64,000 nucleotides of DNA from Flaccisagitta enflata (Eukaryota > Chaetognatha > Sagittoidea > Aphragmophora): the NCBI GenBank assembly GCA_965153355.1, contig OZ231127.1, forward strand, positions 18,166,001 through 18,230,000, written 5' to 3'. The position numbers were made by a program, and so were the translations under genes. The notes under the pieces are model-generated. The model was given only the letters and a program-made list of their open reading frames with translations, was not told the DNA's origin and did no database searches. Below are positions 52,417-61,813 of the stretch, piece by piece (position 1 is the first letter of the stretch; every line of letters begins with the position of its first letter).

Positions 52417-54795
52417 TTATGAGTCCATCTCCAGCCGCACGATCTTCGTGCGATCCCTCGTAACAATTCTTCCGTCAGCGCGTCGCACATGCGCCCGCCG
52501 GACATGGGGCGATGTGCCTTCAACGTCGACGACCCTCCCTAGGCTCCAATCGTGTCTGGGAACAGCCTCGTCGACGATGACTACGAGGTCATCAACCGCC
52601 AGGTTCCTCTCGGATTTTGTCCATTTACTCCGCGCATGAAGAAGGCTCAAGTATTCAGAACGCCATTTCTTCCAAAAAGCATCCACTCGCGATTGGGCGC
52701 GCTTCCATTGGACACGTGTGGACTCCGCGTCGAAGTTGACGCCGTGCTGCAACAGATCCACAGGAGCGCTTCCGGAAGTGGATGGCGATAGGATGTGATT
52801 TGGCGTCAGCGCCGATGGATCACTCGGATCGTTGCTCAGCGCTGTGAGGGGGCGACGGTTGAGAATACCTTCCACCTCGATGACTGCAGTGTGGAAGGTG
52901 TCGACGTGCAGCGTGGCGCCAGATGATATGGACGCAAGATGGCGCTTGAACATCGCCACAACTCGCTCCCAAACACCACCGTAGTGCGGCGTTCGGGCGG
53001 TGATGAAATCCCATTGGAGGCCTCGTCGTTGCAATTCGAGAGTTGACGAGCGATTCCACTCTTCCATCTCCTTCTTGAGGATGTTGTTGGCGCCTATCAG
53101 GTTGGTTCCTCGATCAGATGTAAATCGTCTAATGCCTGGGCGCCTGGCTGCAAAGCGAATGATGGCGTTGATCATAGAATCAGCGGACATGTTGTAGAGC
53201 AGTTCCACATGAACGGCGCGGGAGACAAAGCAAGTGAAGACTGCCACCCACACCTTGTGGTCTGCTCTGCCATTCATTTTCACATTGAAGTGACCCATTA
53301 CATCCAATCCCGTCTCCGCGAAGACAGGTGCAGGATTCACTCGATTGGATGGCAATGGCGCCATCTGCTGATCCGCGTGCCTTTTAAAGTTCCTCTGGCA
53401 TCTAAAGCACGAATGAACGACGCTTTTAACGGCCTGAAGACCTCTAGTGATCCACTCAAATTGACGCAGTTGGCATAAGGTATGCTTTGCGCCGGCATGG
53501 AAGTCATTATGATGAACATGGCGGATTAATGACTTCACATTCTCGTCTTTTGGTGGAAGAATGAAGGGAAATTTGATGTCGTTTGAGATGTCGGCATTTA
53601 CCAATCGGCTGCCGACTCGAAGGATGTCATCGTCGTCGACGAAGGGATTGAGCATCCGCATCTCCTTGTTTTTGACGATGAACTCATGACGACTGTTTGG
53701 TGCATTCGCCTTTCCCGCCTCCAATTGGGCTATCACCTCTCCATAATTCTGCCGCTGCACAGCCTTGACGAGCTGCTTCTGCGCTTCCTCCAGATGGACT
53801 TGCGTCACTTCTGGTTTGGGGAGGAGATCCTTTGTCGCTCTAGTCTTCGCCTTTGGGAACAACCGCCACCGCCGGACTGCAATGAAGACCATGGCGATGA
53901 CGCGGAGTTTATGCGTCCATTTTCCCCGAGATGCGGCTGCACGCAGCACCGCGTCGAATTCTTCACTCTTATCCTCGACAGCGGCGTAGAGCGCCGCCAC
54001 GTGGACAGAGACAGGGTACGTCGCGATGTTTGTCTGCGGCCATTGATCCTCAGGGAGACGCAAAAAATCCGGACCGTTGTGGAATTGACGCCATTTTTCC
54101 GCCTCATGAGATTCGATTCCACGAGAGCAGTGGTCGGCGGGGTTATTGGCGGAATCAACCCACCGCCACTGCTCTGGAGTTGATCCTGCGTGGATTTTAG
54201 AGAGACGATTGGCGAAGAAGACGGGTCTTGGGCGTGATGGGTTGTATATCATCTTCAAAGCGGCCTCTGAATCTGACCATAGTCTAATGTTTTTCTCCTG
54301 CAGATTCAAAGTTTTGTTGACGAACCGCTTGAGCTGAATCGCCTTTTCCGCGGAGACGATTTCCACACGAGGTACGCTGTTGTGATGAGATGCTCTCTTT
54401 GGATTGAGAGGAACCACGTGTGATTTTGACCCCAATATTGTCACATAGACCGAGCCGTCGGAGTTGACTTGGCGACGATATGCAACAGCACCAAATCCAC
54501 CTTTCGGCGCTGCGTCGCAGAAGATCTCGATGGTGACGGAAATGACGTCGACGTTGTCAACATCACCATTCCACCACCTTTTGACTCGGTATTGCGAAAG
54601 AAGAGGCCAAGACGAAGTGTATTTGAAGAACGACTCTTCCAACGCCTCGTCAAGAGAAGAATCCCATCCTGTCTGTTGTGGACGACAGAGTTGAAGATGA
54701 CGCCGTCCTATGTATTGACTTGGACTCCAAAAGCCGAGTGGATCGTAGAGTTTGGCTTGCATGGAGACCAATTGACGTGGTGTTTTCGCCCTCAT
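52417..54795 (-). CDS. BEL/Pao Pol, 3' part: RNase H-type region, integrase, DUF5641
   Basis: 792 codons, no internal stop. It begins within the Transib-like target duplication: the ATG at 54,795 is an internal Pol codon, not a true start. TPRQLVSMQAKLYDPLGFWSP is the hallmark block after the BEL/Pao reverse transcriptase. IEIFCDAAPKGGFGAVAY and IRLWSDSEAALKMI are RNase H-like motifs. NNPADHCSRGI follows. The integrase zinc domain is HHNDFHAGAKH...CFRCQRNFK. The catalytic D,D,E residues are in ETGLDVMGHF, RFTSDRGTNLIGAN and HYGGVWERVVAMFK. The C-terminus (DLVVIVDEAVPRHDWSLGRV...VRRADGRIVTRDRTKIVRLE) is a DUF5641-type domain. This half is intact but separated from the protease-RT half by 5.4 kb. 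Confidence 0.85.
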   Translation of the reverse strand: MRAKTPRQLVSMQAKLYDPLGFWSPSQYIGRRHLQLCRPQQTGWDSSLDEALEESFFKYTSSWPLLSQYRVKRWWNGDVDNVDVISVTIEIFCDAAPKGGFGAVAYRRQVNSDGSVYVTILGSKSHVVPLNPKRASHHNSVPRVEIVSAEKAIQLKRFVNKTLNLQEKNIRLWSDSEAALKMIYNPSRPRPVFFANRLSKIHAGSTPEQWRWVDSANNPADHCSRGIESHEAEKWRQFHNGPDFLRLPEDQWPQTNIATYPVSVHVAALYAAVEDKSEEFDAVLRAAASRGKWTHKLRVIAMVFIAVRRWRLFPKAKTRATKDLLPKPEVTQVHLEEAQKQLVKAVQRQNYGEVIAQLEAGKANAPNSRHEFIVKNKEMRMLNPFVDDDDILRVGSRLVNADISNDIKFPFILPPKDENVKSLIRHVHHNDFHAGAKHTLCQLRQFEWITRGLQAVKSVVHSCFRCQRNFKRHADQQMAPLPSNRVNPAPVFAETGLDVMGHFNVKMNGRADHKVWVAVFTCFVSRAVHVELLYNMSADSMINAIIRFAARRPGIRRFTSDRGTNLIGANNILKKEMEEWNRSSTLELQRRGLQWDFITARTPHYGGVWERVVAMFKRHLASISSGATLHVDTFHTAVIEVEGILNRRPLTALSNDPSDPSALTPNHILSPSTSGSAPVDLLQHGVNFDAESTRVQWKRAQSRVDAFWKKWRSEYLSLLHARSKWTKSERNLAVDDLVVIVDEAVPRHDWSLGRVVDVEGTSPHVRRAHVRRADGRIVTRDRTKIVRLEMDS

Positions 54796-54813
54796 TCACT
54801 ATGTCAGATTTGG

Positions 54814-56535
54814 TCTAGGGGCGCAGGGGTGACAAGGTGGACCCTGGTAAAAAAATCTTCCCCTACAAATATTCGTAGTCATGTCTAGTATCACCATACA
54901 AAAAAAGACGTAAACGATTGTAGCCGTTTCCGTCACAAAAATGGCGCTTTTAATATTCCACATTTCAGGGGTGTAGTTTACTCAACAGAACAAATGTTTT
55001 ACATTGTCATAACCTACATCGGATGACGTATTTTTTAGCCGGGAATCTTGTCAAGGCATTCGCAACGTTTTTCTCCGTAAGGAAAGCATCATGTCGTTCG
55101 CTCCGAGATTTGCCCTCTTCCACGCCCCTGTACCCGGCGCCGCCCGGCCATTGTTCATCCGCTGAAATACTTCCCCCAACACGTGCTTTATATTTTTGAT
55201 AGAAATTTTTGCCGAGACTTGCCACTGCTGAGCGTAGGAATTAATGTCTGATTTCAAATTTGTCATTTCTTACGGTTTTCCTCCAATTAATCAGGTTGTC
55301 GGTGAAGACTTCAATTTAACATACTCTCCAAATCTATTGCACCTCTATAAACCTCGGTTCCTTTAATAAGAACAGATCCAATTAAAAGTGAGCGACAACA
55401 GCATTTTTACCGTGCTTATAAGCGCTGCTTGATTATAGTCATTGGGCCTCAATAATCTGGTTTGTAGTCATTTTTTTTTCGATAACAAATTGTTTGTCTC
55501 GAACACAGCACTTGCATCAGTCCGCTGGATCGGACGGCATGCATCATGGTTCATGGACTACCATGGCTGTCACTGATTTTGAGAAAATAAGGTTGTACAG
55601 GCTTGGATGCAAGCTTGCGAAAAATTGGAGAGAAAAAAAGTTACCAAACGAAGTTCATTACTGTTCAATGCTATACTAGAGTTCAATACTTGGTTGCGTT
55701 CGATTGGGCTTTTTGCCCCGGCTCAACTGTTCGCAACTGATAAACGACATTTATAAAAGAATTTTAGCAGTCCCCCAAAAATATTCTTTTTATGGCTGAG
55801 GGGGGCGCCTATTTGAGGGTAAAATGGCAATGTCTTTTTACCAATTTACCGTCTAGGGCGCCATATACAGAAAAATACGGTATCAGGAATTTCAACCGTT
55901 CCCTGATTGAGTGAGCCCATGAACGGAGCGATCAAATAAGCGAGCGGAGCGCTGCAAAGCGAGTGAGCGGTACGAGCGAACAATTGTAATGGTCACTAAT
56001 GAGTGACTGAGTCGCCGATTCAAAACGCAATGGTCACATGTAGTCTAGGTTGTTGAAGAAAGGACTAGGCTTTTACGGCACAAAGCATGAATATACGATG
56101 CAAATAAAAGAAAAATTGAGCACCTATCTTAAAATGTTTAAAATCATGCCATCGCCTAACCGCTTCAGTGATATGAGGACAATGAAATTTTTCAAGAAAT
56201 TTTATTTGGAAACAGGGCATTTTTGGGAAAAATGCATCCAAAAGTAGATCGGCTACAGCTCCGCTTCTAATAAAGCTAGAGAACTGAAATTTGGTATGGA
56301 CATGACATGACACATATGTACGTTAACATATCAGTAAAATTAAAGTAAAAAAGGCTATAATTTAAAATGTGACTGACAGAATGATGGACATACGGAATAA
56401 ATAAATACCTACATTTTTTTTTTCAAAATAGCTAATTTGAAATGAATATGATTGGTTATTTATTTTGGGGCTTGTCATCTCATCTCAGCGGCGCACGCTT
56501 GCATGCGTGCACCACTGATGAAATGAGCTATTTTG
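54814..56535. other. Interior of the Transib-type element, left part: no gene
   Basis: No transposase or other coding pattern. 55,905-55,985 has a GAGCGGAGCGCTGCAAAGCG-type imperfect repeat. Confidence 0.5.
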
Positions 56536-56605
56536 TTTTTAGTCGCGGACACGCAAATTCATTTTGCCGTGTCGGTCCATTGGTACGTCACATATTGAAT
56601 TGCGA
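56536..56605 (+). mobile_element. Family B element, left-end fragment
   Basis: TTTTTAGTCGCGGACACGCA then GTGTCGGTCCATTGG; truncated by the following family A element. Confidence 0.55.
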
Positions 56606-56609
56606 GCGG

Positions 56610-56795
56610 TTTTTAGCCGCGTGCTACGCGACTCTACACCCCGCTATGTCGGTCCGTCGGTTGGTTGGTCGGTCGGTCAGTCCCCTTTTGAGCTTATTAA
56701 GCATACAGCTCCTGCCCAGATGCCCTCATGACCTTCTCCAGCACTGCTACTGCCCACCCGCACGCGACTAAGGTAGCCATGTATCCGGCCTTCTT
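56610..56795 (+). mobile_element. Family A short element
   Basis: TTTTTAGCCGCGTGCTACGC, GACTCTACACCCCGCTATG, GGTTGGTTGGTCGGTCGG tract, and CACCCGCACGCGACTAAGGT with GTATCCGGCCTTCTT at the far end. Confidence 0.75.
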
Positions 56796-57094
56796 GAATT
56801 ACTGCCCTTGCCAAACCGTCCAAGACGCTGGTGCCGTGTATGTCACATTGCACAGGAAGACGAAATTTGATTTTCAGTCTTTGTAGACCATCATATTTAG
56901 TTATGCTAATTATTATCAAAATCTAATTTATATTTCTTTTATGCTTTTGAATACTTAATAAGTATTTCATGAAAATAAACAAAAAAAAATCTTTTGTTTA
57001 TTGCTTAAGACCAAAATGAGGAGCTGTTAAGTAAAATTATGTTACTGCTTCTAGATGGAATAACTTGCATTTTTGAAAACATGGCCCCTTTTTG

Positions 57095-57692
57095 GGCAGC
57101 AGCCCCGAAGGGGATGATGTCCTGTAGAACACAGGGGGACTTTGGTTTGTTTGTTCTCCGTTCGTCCCTCCCCAGGCCCTCTCAGAAATCTGCCCTCTCA
57201 GGCCTGAAATCTGCCCTGTCAGGTTTTGAATCTGCCCTCTCTGGCCTGAAATCTGCCCTCTCAGGCCTGAAATCTGTCCTCTCAGGCCTGAAATCTGTCC
57301 TCACATGCCTGAAATCTGTCCTCACATGCCTGAAATCTGTCCTCTCATGCCTGAAATCTGCCCTTGCAGACCTGAAATCTGTCCTCTCAGGCCTGAAATC
57401 TGTCCTCACAGGCCTCAAATCTGTCCTCTCAGGTCTGTAATCTGCCCTCGCAGATTCAAGACCCGAGAGGGCAGATTTCAGGCCTGAGAGGACATATTTC
57501 AGGCCTGAGAGGTCCTGAGGGGATCGGACGGAGAAACAAACAAATGAACGAACGAACAAAGGTCCCCCTGTGTTCTACAGGATATTGTCCCCTTCGGGGC
57601 CGCTGCCCTGCTTCCTCTCACTCCATTTCACAATCATTGCAAGCAGGGCAACGGGTATCGCTGACCACATATTGCCCTTGGGCGACCTGTTT
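57095..57692. mobile_element. Family D palindromic repeat, copy 3
   Basis: Left: GGGCAGCAGCCCCGAAGGGG, GTCCTGTAGAACACAGGGGG. Right: the inverted equivalent, then GCAAGCAGGGCAACGGGTAT and ATTGCCCTTGGGCGACCTGT. Inner 21-bp units CAGGCCTGAAATCTGTCCTC turn into the inverted unit near 57,455. The left array has about 13 units and the right only two. Confidence 0.8.
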
Positions 57693-57790
57693 TTATGTAT
57701 ATTTCAAAAAGGGCCATGTTTTTTCAAATGCAAAATTTTAAATCTTTTACAAAATCATAATTTCAATTAAGACTAATCTGGTTGCAAGAA

Positions 57791-57978
57791 TTTTTAGTTG
57801 CATGCTACGTGACTCTACAGCCTGCTTTGTCAGTTCCTCAGTCGGTCTGTCCATCAGTCACACTTTACTTTTTTGGGGTTTTCCCGGTCTTTGGCCTCAC
57901 TGCCCCTGCGCAAGTGACTTGAAATACAGCCTTTGCCAACCTGCAAACAACTGGGGTAGCTATGTATCCGACTTTATT
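57791..57978 (+). mobile_element. Family A short element
   Basis: TTTTTAGTTGCATGCTACGT, GACTCTACAGCCTGCTTTG, GTCGGTCTGTCC tract, and GCAAACAACTGGGGTAGCTA with TGTATCCGACTTTATTT at the far end. Confidence 0.7.
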
Positions 57979-58116
57979 TTTCAAAAATCCTCCCTTTTTT
58001 CAGCACATATCCTTTTATTTCATATTGAATATGCACATTCATAAGATTTTTTATGCAAAAATATCATAAACTTTTATTAATGAAATAATGCAAATCAACA
58101 AGATCAATTAAAAAGA

Positions 58117-58282
58117 AAACAAGGCCATATACACGGCAGCATTAGTCGCGGACGGGTGGGCAGGAGCGGAAAACCTTGAAATAGTGACTTTTATATGAAC
58201 CAACGGACCGACGGACCTACGGACCAACAAACCGACCGACCGACGGACCGAAAAGTGGATTAAAAATGTCTGCGATTAAAAA
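58117..58282 (-). mobile_element. Family B short element
   Basis: AAACAAGGCCATATACACGG, TTAGTCGCGGACGGGTGGGC at the left; CCGACCGACGGACCGAAAAG, GTCTGCGATTAAAAA at the right. Confidence 0.65.
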
Positions 58283-58414
58283 TGTGTGGACTGATGAAAT
58301 TCCACCTTCGTTTGCACCGTGATTTATCTGGCCTTGATAAGTTGACAAGTTTTCGGCGACTTGAAAATCGCAGCAAACTGCATTCAATCATCTGACATTT
58401 TTAACTCGCGGTTC

Positions 58415-58415
58415 G

Positions 58416-58492
<77 letters not shown>
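58415..58492. repeat. (GTT)n microsatellite
   Basis: About 26 GTT triplets. The polyvaline/polyleucine/polyasparagine frames here are artefacts of this repeat. Confidence 0.97.
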
Positions 58493-58493
<1 letters not shown>

Positions 58494-58747
58494 TTGTTGT
58501 TACCGCTGTCAATTTGGCCATTGTCATTACTCTGTCTGTCATCGCAACTTTCCTCATTCAGGTTGTTGTTGCGGGTAAGGTCGTGGATATTGTTGCTGAA
58601 GTTGTTGTCTTTGCTGTTGTTGAGGTGTTTAGCTAATGCTGTTGTTGCCGCTGTGAAGCGTGATGCAACGTTCAACTCAGTGCTAGTTTCTCGTCGTGTT
58701 CATCTTTCTCTTTGGGGCGTCTCTGCTTTACGCAACAAGTGACGCGG

Positions 58748-58969
58748 GGTCACAATATTGTTGCGGACGGGTGAGCAGGGGCATCCAACTCCCATCCACA
58801 CCTCAACCTCCATCCAACACCCCACCACACACCTAACCATACACAAGAAGTATCTGAAACGCTCGTTTTTCCACTTTTCAACTCGATCATCACGGACCGA
58901 CGGACCGATAGACGGACAGGCGGACGGACGGACAAAACCGCTTTCAGAGTTGCATGTCCGCAACTAAAA
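58748..58969 (-). mobile_element. Family B short element
   Basis: GGTCACAATATTGTTGCGGA, CGGGTGAGCAGGGGCATCCA at the left; ACCGCTTTCAGAGTTGCATG, TCCGCAACTAAAA at the right. The far GTTGCGGAC is intact. Confidence 0.75.
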
Positions 58970-59099
58970 TGACGATGAATTGATAAAAAAGCGACCATGT
59001 GCGGCTGGGCAGGGACAGGGAAGCTGAGGCTTTCTTACAAAGCAGACCCAAGTAATAAGCAAATGATGCCCAAGTAATATGCAAATGGTGCAGGCGGAC

Positions 59100-59245
59100 A
59101 CATGGTCAGAGAAAAGAGGAGATCAAACGAGTAAACGAACGAACGAACAAACGAACGAACGAATGAACGAACAAACAAACGAATGAACTAATGAACCAAA
59201 AAACGAACCAATGAGCGAAAAACAAACAAACAAACAAAGAATGAT
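59100..59245. repeat. Imperfect (CGAA)n/(CAAA)n tetranucleotide array
   Basis: ACGAACGAACGAACAAACGA-type degenerate array continuing less regularly to about 59,360. Confidence 0.85.
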
Positions 59246-59368
59246 CAAATAAAGAAAAGAACGATCGAGTACAGAAAAGATCGACCTAACAAAGAAAAGA
59301 AGGTTTGAACATAGGACAGAATAAGACAAAGAAAAAAAACGAACGAAGAAAATAATGATCAAATGAGG

Positions 59369-59534
59369 AAACAAGGCCGGATACACGGCCAACAGTTGCG
59401 GACGGGTGGGCAGGGGCAGAAATGCGCCTTTTCACACTTTCCAACTCGATCATTACGGACCAACGCACGGACGGACCAACGGACGGACGGATGGACAAAG
59501 CCTCTTACAGAGTTGCGTGTCCGCAACTAAAAAA
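59369..59534 (-). mobile_element. Family B short element, well preserved
   Basis: AAACAAGGCCGGATACACGG, CCAACAGTTGCGGACGGGTG at the left; AAAGCCTCTTACAGAGTTGC, GTGTCCGCAACTAAAAA at the right. The 9-nt GTTGCGGAC and GTCCGCAAC are both exact. Confidence 0.8.
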
Positions 59535-60130
59535 TAATCGAACCAAGAAAAGAAACTAACAGAAAATCTAAAGAACAAAAAATTAACGAACAAAACGAAA
59601 AAGACCGCAGAAACAAAAAAAAACGAACGAAAAGCGAAGCTACGTAAAGGCAAAATAATTCGGATTTTTTTTTTAAATGTTGCCCACTTATGTGTCTACA
59701 GGTCGTTAATGCAAACTTTTGGATGACGCAAAATTAGTCGAAATAGTGATTTCTGTACATCTGTGCCCATGCGCCCACCCGCATTTCTGCCCCTGACCTC
59801 TCGCGATCAATAGTTATTGGCTGAGTATTCGGTCTGGTATGTCATTGTTGTCATCGTACACAATAAGACATAACAACAAAAGATTGGCCAGTCCATCTCT
59901 TTCCGGGCAAAGGTTTGATTTCGATGACGAGTCTTGTTTCCCCTTTCAAAAAAAGTTGAAGAAGATTTCCAGTCTAAGAACAACCACAAAAAGACAGCTA
60001 ATTCTTTTTAAGTTTACCGTGAAACGTCGAGCGCTAAAAAAATGGGTCATGTAGAACTCATAAACGAGTGACTCCAGGAAATAAAGAAGACTAACATCGT
60101 TTAACGGAGACAATGTAAGGTACATTTTGA

Positions 60131-61813
60131 TCAACCCCTGTGTAAATTGAGCCAAATCTGACATAGTGTCATTGTCTTAAATTCGTCATCACAGATGAAG
60201 ACAAAGGCGTCTTCAGACGGAAGCCACGAGACTCCCAACACTTTCGTCGGCTTGTCGTCGTGGTCTTGTTTGTCTGCGATGGGAATAGCGACGTTTGGAT
60301 CTCCTTCCATAAGCTGATGATGATTACTTTTCCACTTCACCAAGTGGAATCCTCCATCACCCATTGCCGACTTCACTCCCACCTTCAAGTCCAGCGCCTC
60401 GTCGACTGTATCACCACCTCCACTTCCGTCGTCGACGTAAAAACCATGACGGATAAAGTCGTAAACGTTGGGAGGGTAATATGGACGAATGACGTTGGCG
60501 TGGTGTCTGACGGTGAAGCCAGTGACAAACGAGCTTGAGAGGCTTCCAAAGACGTGGGAAAGAAATAGATTCAAGATGGCGAGGCGGAGGCTTCTATCCT
60601 TGAACCAAAAGAATCTGAAGAGATCCGCATCATCAGGGTGGACTCTTATCTGGTGGAAGAACGCCTTTATGTCACACATAAAGGCGATCTTCCACTGTCG
60701 AAAGCGCATCAGGATGTCCATTAAGCTGTTCATCAAATTTGGTCCACCCACCAACAGGTCGTTTAAACATACTCCGTCGGTGGCAGCCCGCGCATCATGA
60801 CATACTCTGGTTTTACCCCTCAACTCCACTATGTGGAGAGGAAGGTACCAGCGTGGCTTAACGATATCCTCGTCGTCGTCAATACTGTCGATCTCAACCG
60901 CCACGCCCGTTTCATAGAATTTCTCGACTTCTTTGAAGACACGCTCTTTGAAGGCCGGATCGCGATTGAAGCGGAAGCGCTGGTTGACGAGCCGCTTCAT
61001 GGCTGTAGGCCGAGACTTCACTTTGCGTAATATCTCCATGATCTTCTCGAGTTCGAATTTCCATGTTACAGGCGCAAAATACATTTTTGTCACATCACAG
61101 AAATAAATCTTTTTTTCCAACGTGTCACAGGCGCGTTTGTTTTCAATCGAATCTCCCATTTCTTCAGAGGAAACGACAGATCCATAATCATGGTAGAATA
61201 TTCGGTCGAAACTTTGATGTAAATCGCTGTTGTCCACCGAAATAGCGTTAATTGATGCGACGTCTAAACCTTTTTTCCCAGTTTTTCCACTAATCGTCCA
61301 ACCGAAGCTGCATCTGAAGCATGTCAAAGACCCTGGAGGACCTCGACGAAGCTCTTGAGCGATGGCTGCGTCCGAATGAGCGGCGCCAACGATCATTTTG
61401 ACGCCTCCTGTCACCTCCGGGAATCTTATGCCTCTGACGTGAGGTTGGTCGGAAAGATCTCGTAGAAATGGTGGAAGAATGTCTTTTTCACTCGTAAGTA
61501 AATTCCCCACCAGCGCGTCGTTGACATCAATGATGTATTCGGAATTGGCGGAGCGAAGAGTGAATGACGCTAAAAGACGGTTTTCAGTCACACAATTGTC
61601 CACTGTTACTACTTTCATTTGGACCATATTCGTAGAAATGCGCAGATGTTTGATGACGTCTTGGCTGATGACATCGCGATCAGCGCCACTATCTATCATC
61701 GCAAAGATTGTCATTTCTTCACCAGACGCACAATTTACAATCACTACAGGGACGATGGGACGGACGACGTCGTCGAAAGATGACACGGATCGCGACGCGG
61801 CCGTCGCCGCAAG
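60131..61813 (-). CDS. BEL/Pao Pol, 5' part: protease and reverse transcriptase
   Basis: Open in the same frame as the upstream Gag and separated from it only by a TGA at 61,814-61,816, so no start codon is expected. The aspartic protease has FAMIDSGADRDVI (D-S-G-A). A DUF1758-like linker follows (GNLLTSEKDI...GVKMIVGAAH). The reverse transcriptase has the PRWYLPLHIVELRGKTRVCH motif, CLNDLLVGGPNLMNSLMDIL, AFMCDIKAFFHQIRV (first catalytic Asp) and GFYVDDGSGGG (Y-V-D-D). The last 13 or so codons before the stop at 60,131 are read from the inserted Transib-like end; true Pol stops at about 60,174 and continues at 54,795. Without the insert, both halves are in one frame. Confidence 0.85.
   Translation of the reverse strand, partial: LAATAASRSVSSFDDVVRPIVPVVIVNCASGEEMTIFAMIDSGADRDVISQDVIKHLRISTNMVQMKVVTVDNCVTENRLLASFTLRSANSEYIIDVNDALVGNLLTSEKDILPPFLRDLSDQPHVRGIRFPEVTGGVKMIVGAAHSDAAIAQELRRGPPGSLTCFRCSFGWTISGKTGKKGLDVASINAISVDNSDLHQSFDRIFYHDYGSVVSSEEMGDSIENKRACDTLEKKIYFCDVTKMYFAPVTWKFELEKIMEILRKVKSRPTAMKRLVNQRFRFNRDPAFKERVFKEVEKFYETGVAVEIDSIDDDEDIVKPRWYLPLHIVELRGKTRVCHDARAATDGVCLNDLLVGGPNLMNSLMDILMRFRQWKIAFMCDIKAFFHQIRVHPDDADLFRFFWFKDRSLRLAILNLFLSHVFGSLSSSFVTGFTVRHHANVIRPYYPPNVYDFIRHGFYVDDGSGGGDTVDEALDLKVGVKSAMGDGGFHLVKWKSNHHQLMEGDPNVAIPIADKQDHDDKPTKVLGVSWLPSEDAFVFICDDEFKTMTLCQIWLNLHRG

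Larger units (their letters stand above)
54797..60168. mobile_element. Transib/RAG-type element, non-autonomous, 5,372 bp, inserted in pol
   Basis: The ends are a perfect 17-bp inverted repeat, CACTATGTCAGATTTGG at the left and its complement at 60,152-60,168. A weaker match (CGCAGGGGT against CACAGGGGT) extends further in. It is flanked by the 5-bp direct repeat TCATT (54,792-54,796 and 60,169-60,173). Transib elements are known for 5-bp duplications and a CACWATG terminal heptamer, related to the RAG signal heptamer; CACTATG fits. Removing the element and one TCATT rejoins the two Pol frames. No transposase is recognisable inside: the interior is filled with family A, B and D elements and microsatellites. 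Confidence 0.75.

Noticed and set aside
57039-57559. Frames of LSGLKSA or ERTDFRP heptads, and the similar one at 28,913-29,185
   Set aside because: The 21-bp unit is a multiple of three, so both strands stay open; no start context or non-repeat protein part.
58361-58742. Poly-Val, poly-Leu and poly-Asn frames
   Set aside because: Read-outs of (GTT)n.
54797-60168. CACTA (EnSpm/CMC) superfamily for the split-pol insertion, because the ends start CACTA
   Set aside because: The duplication is 5 bp (TCATT), not the 2-3 bp of CACTA elements; a 3-bp duplication does not fit the flanks.
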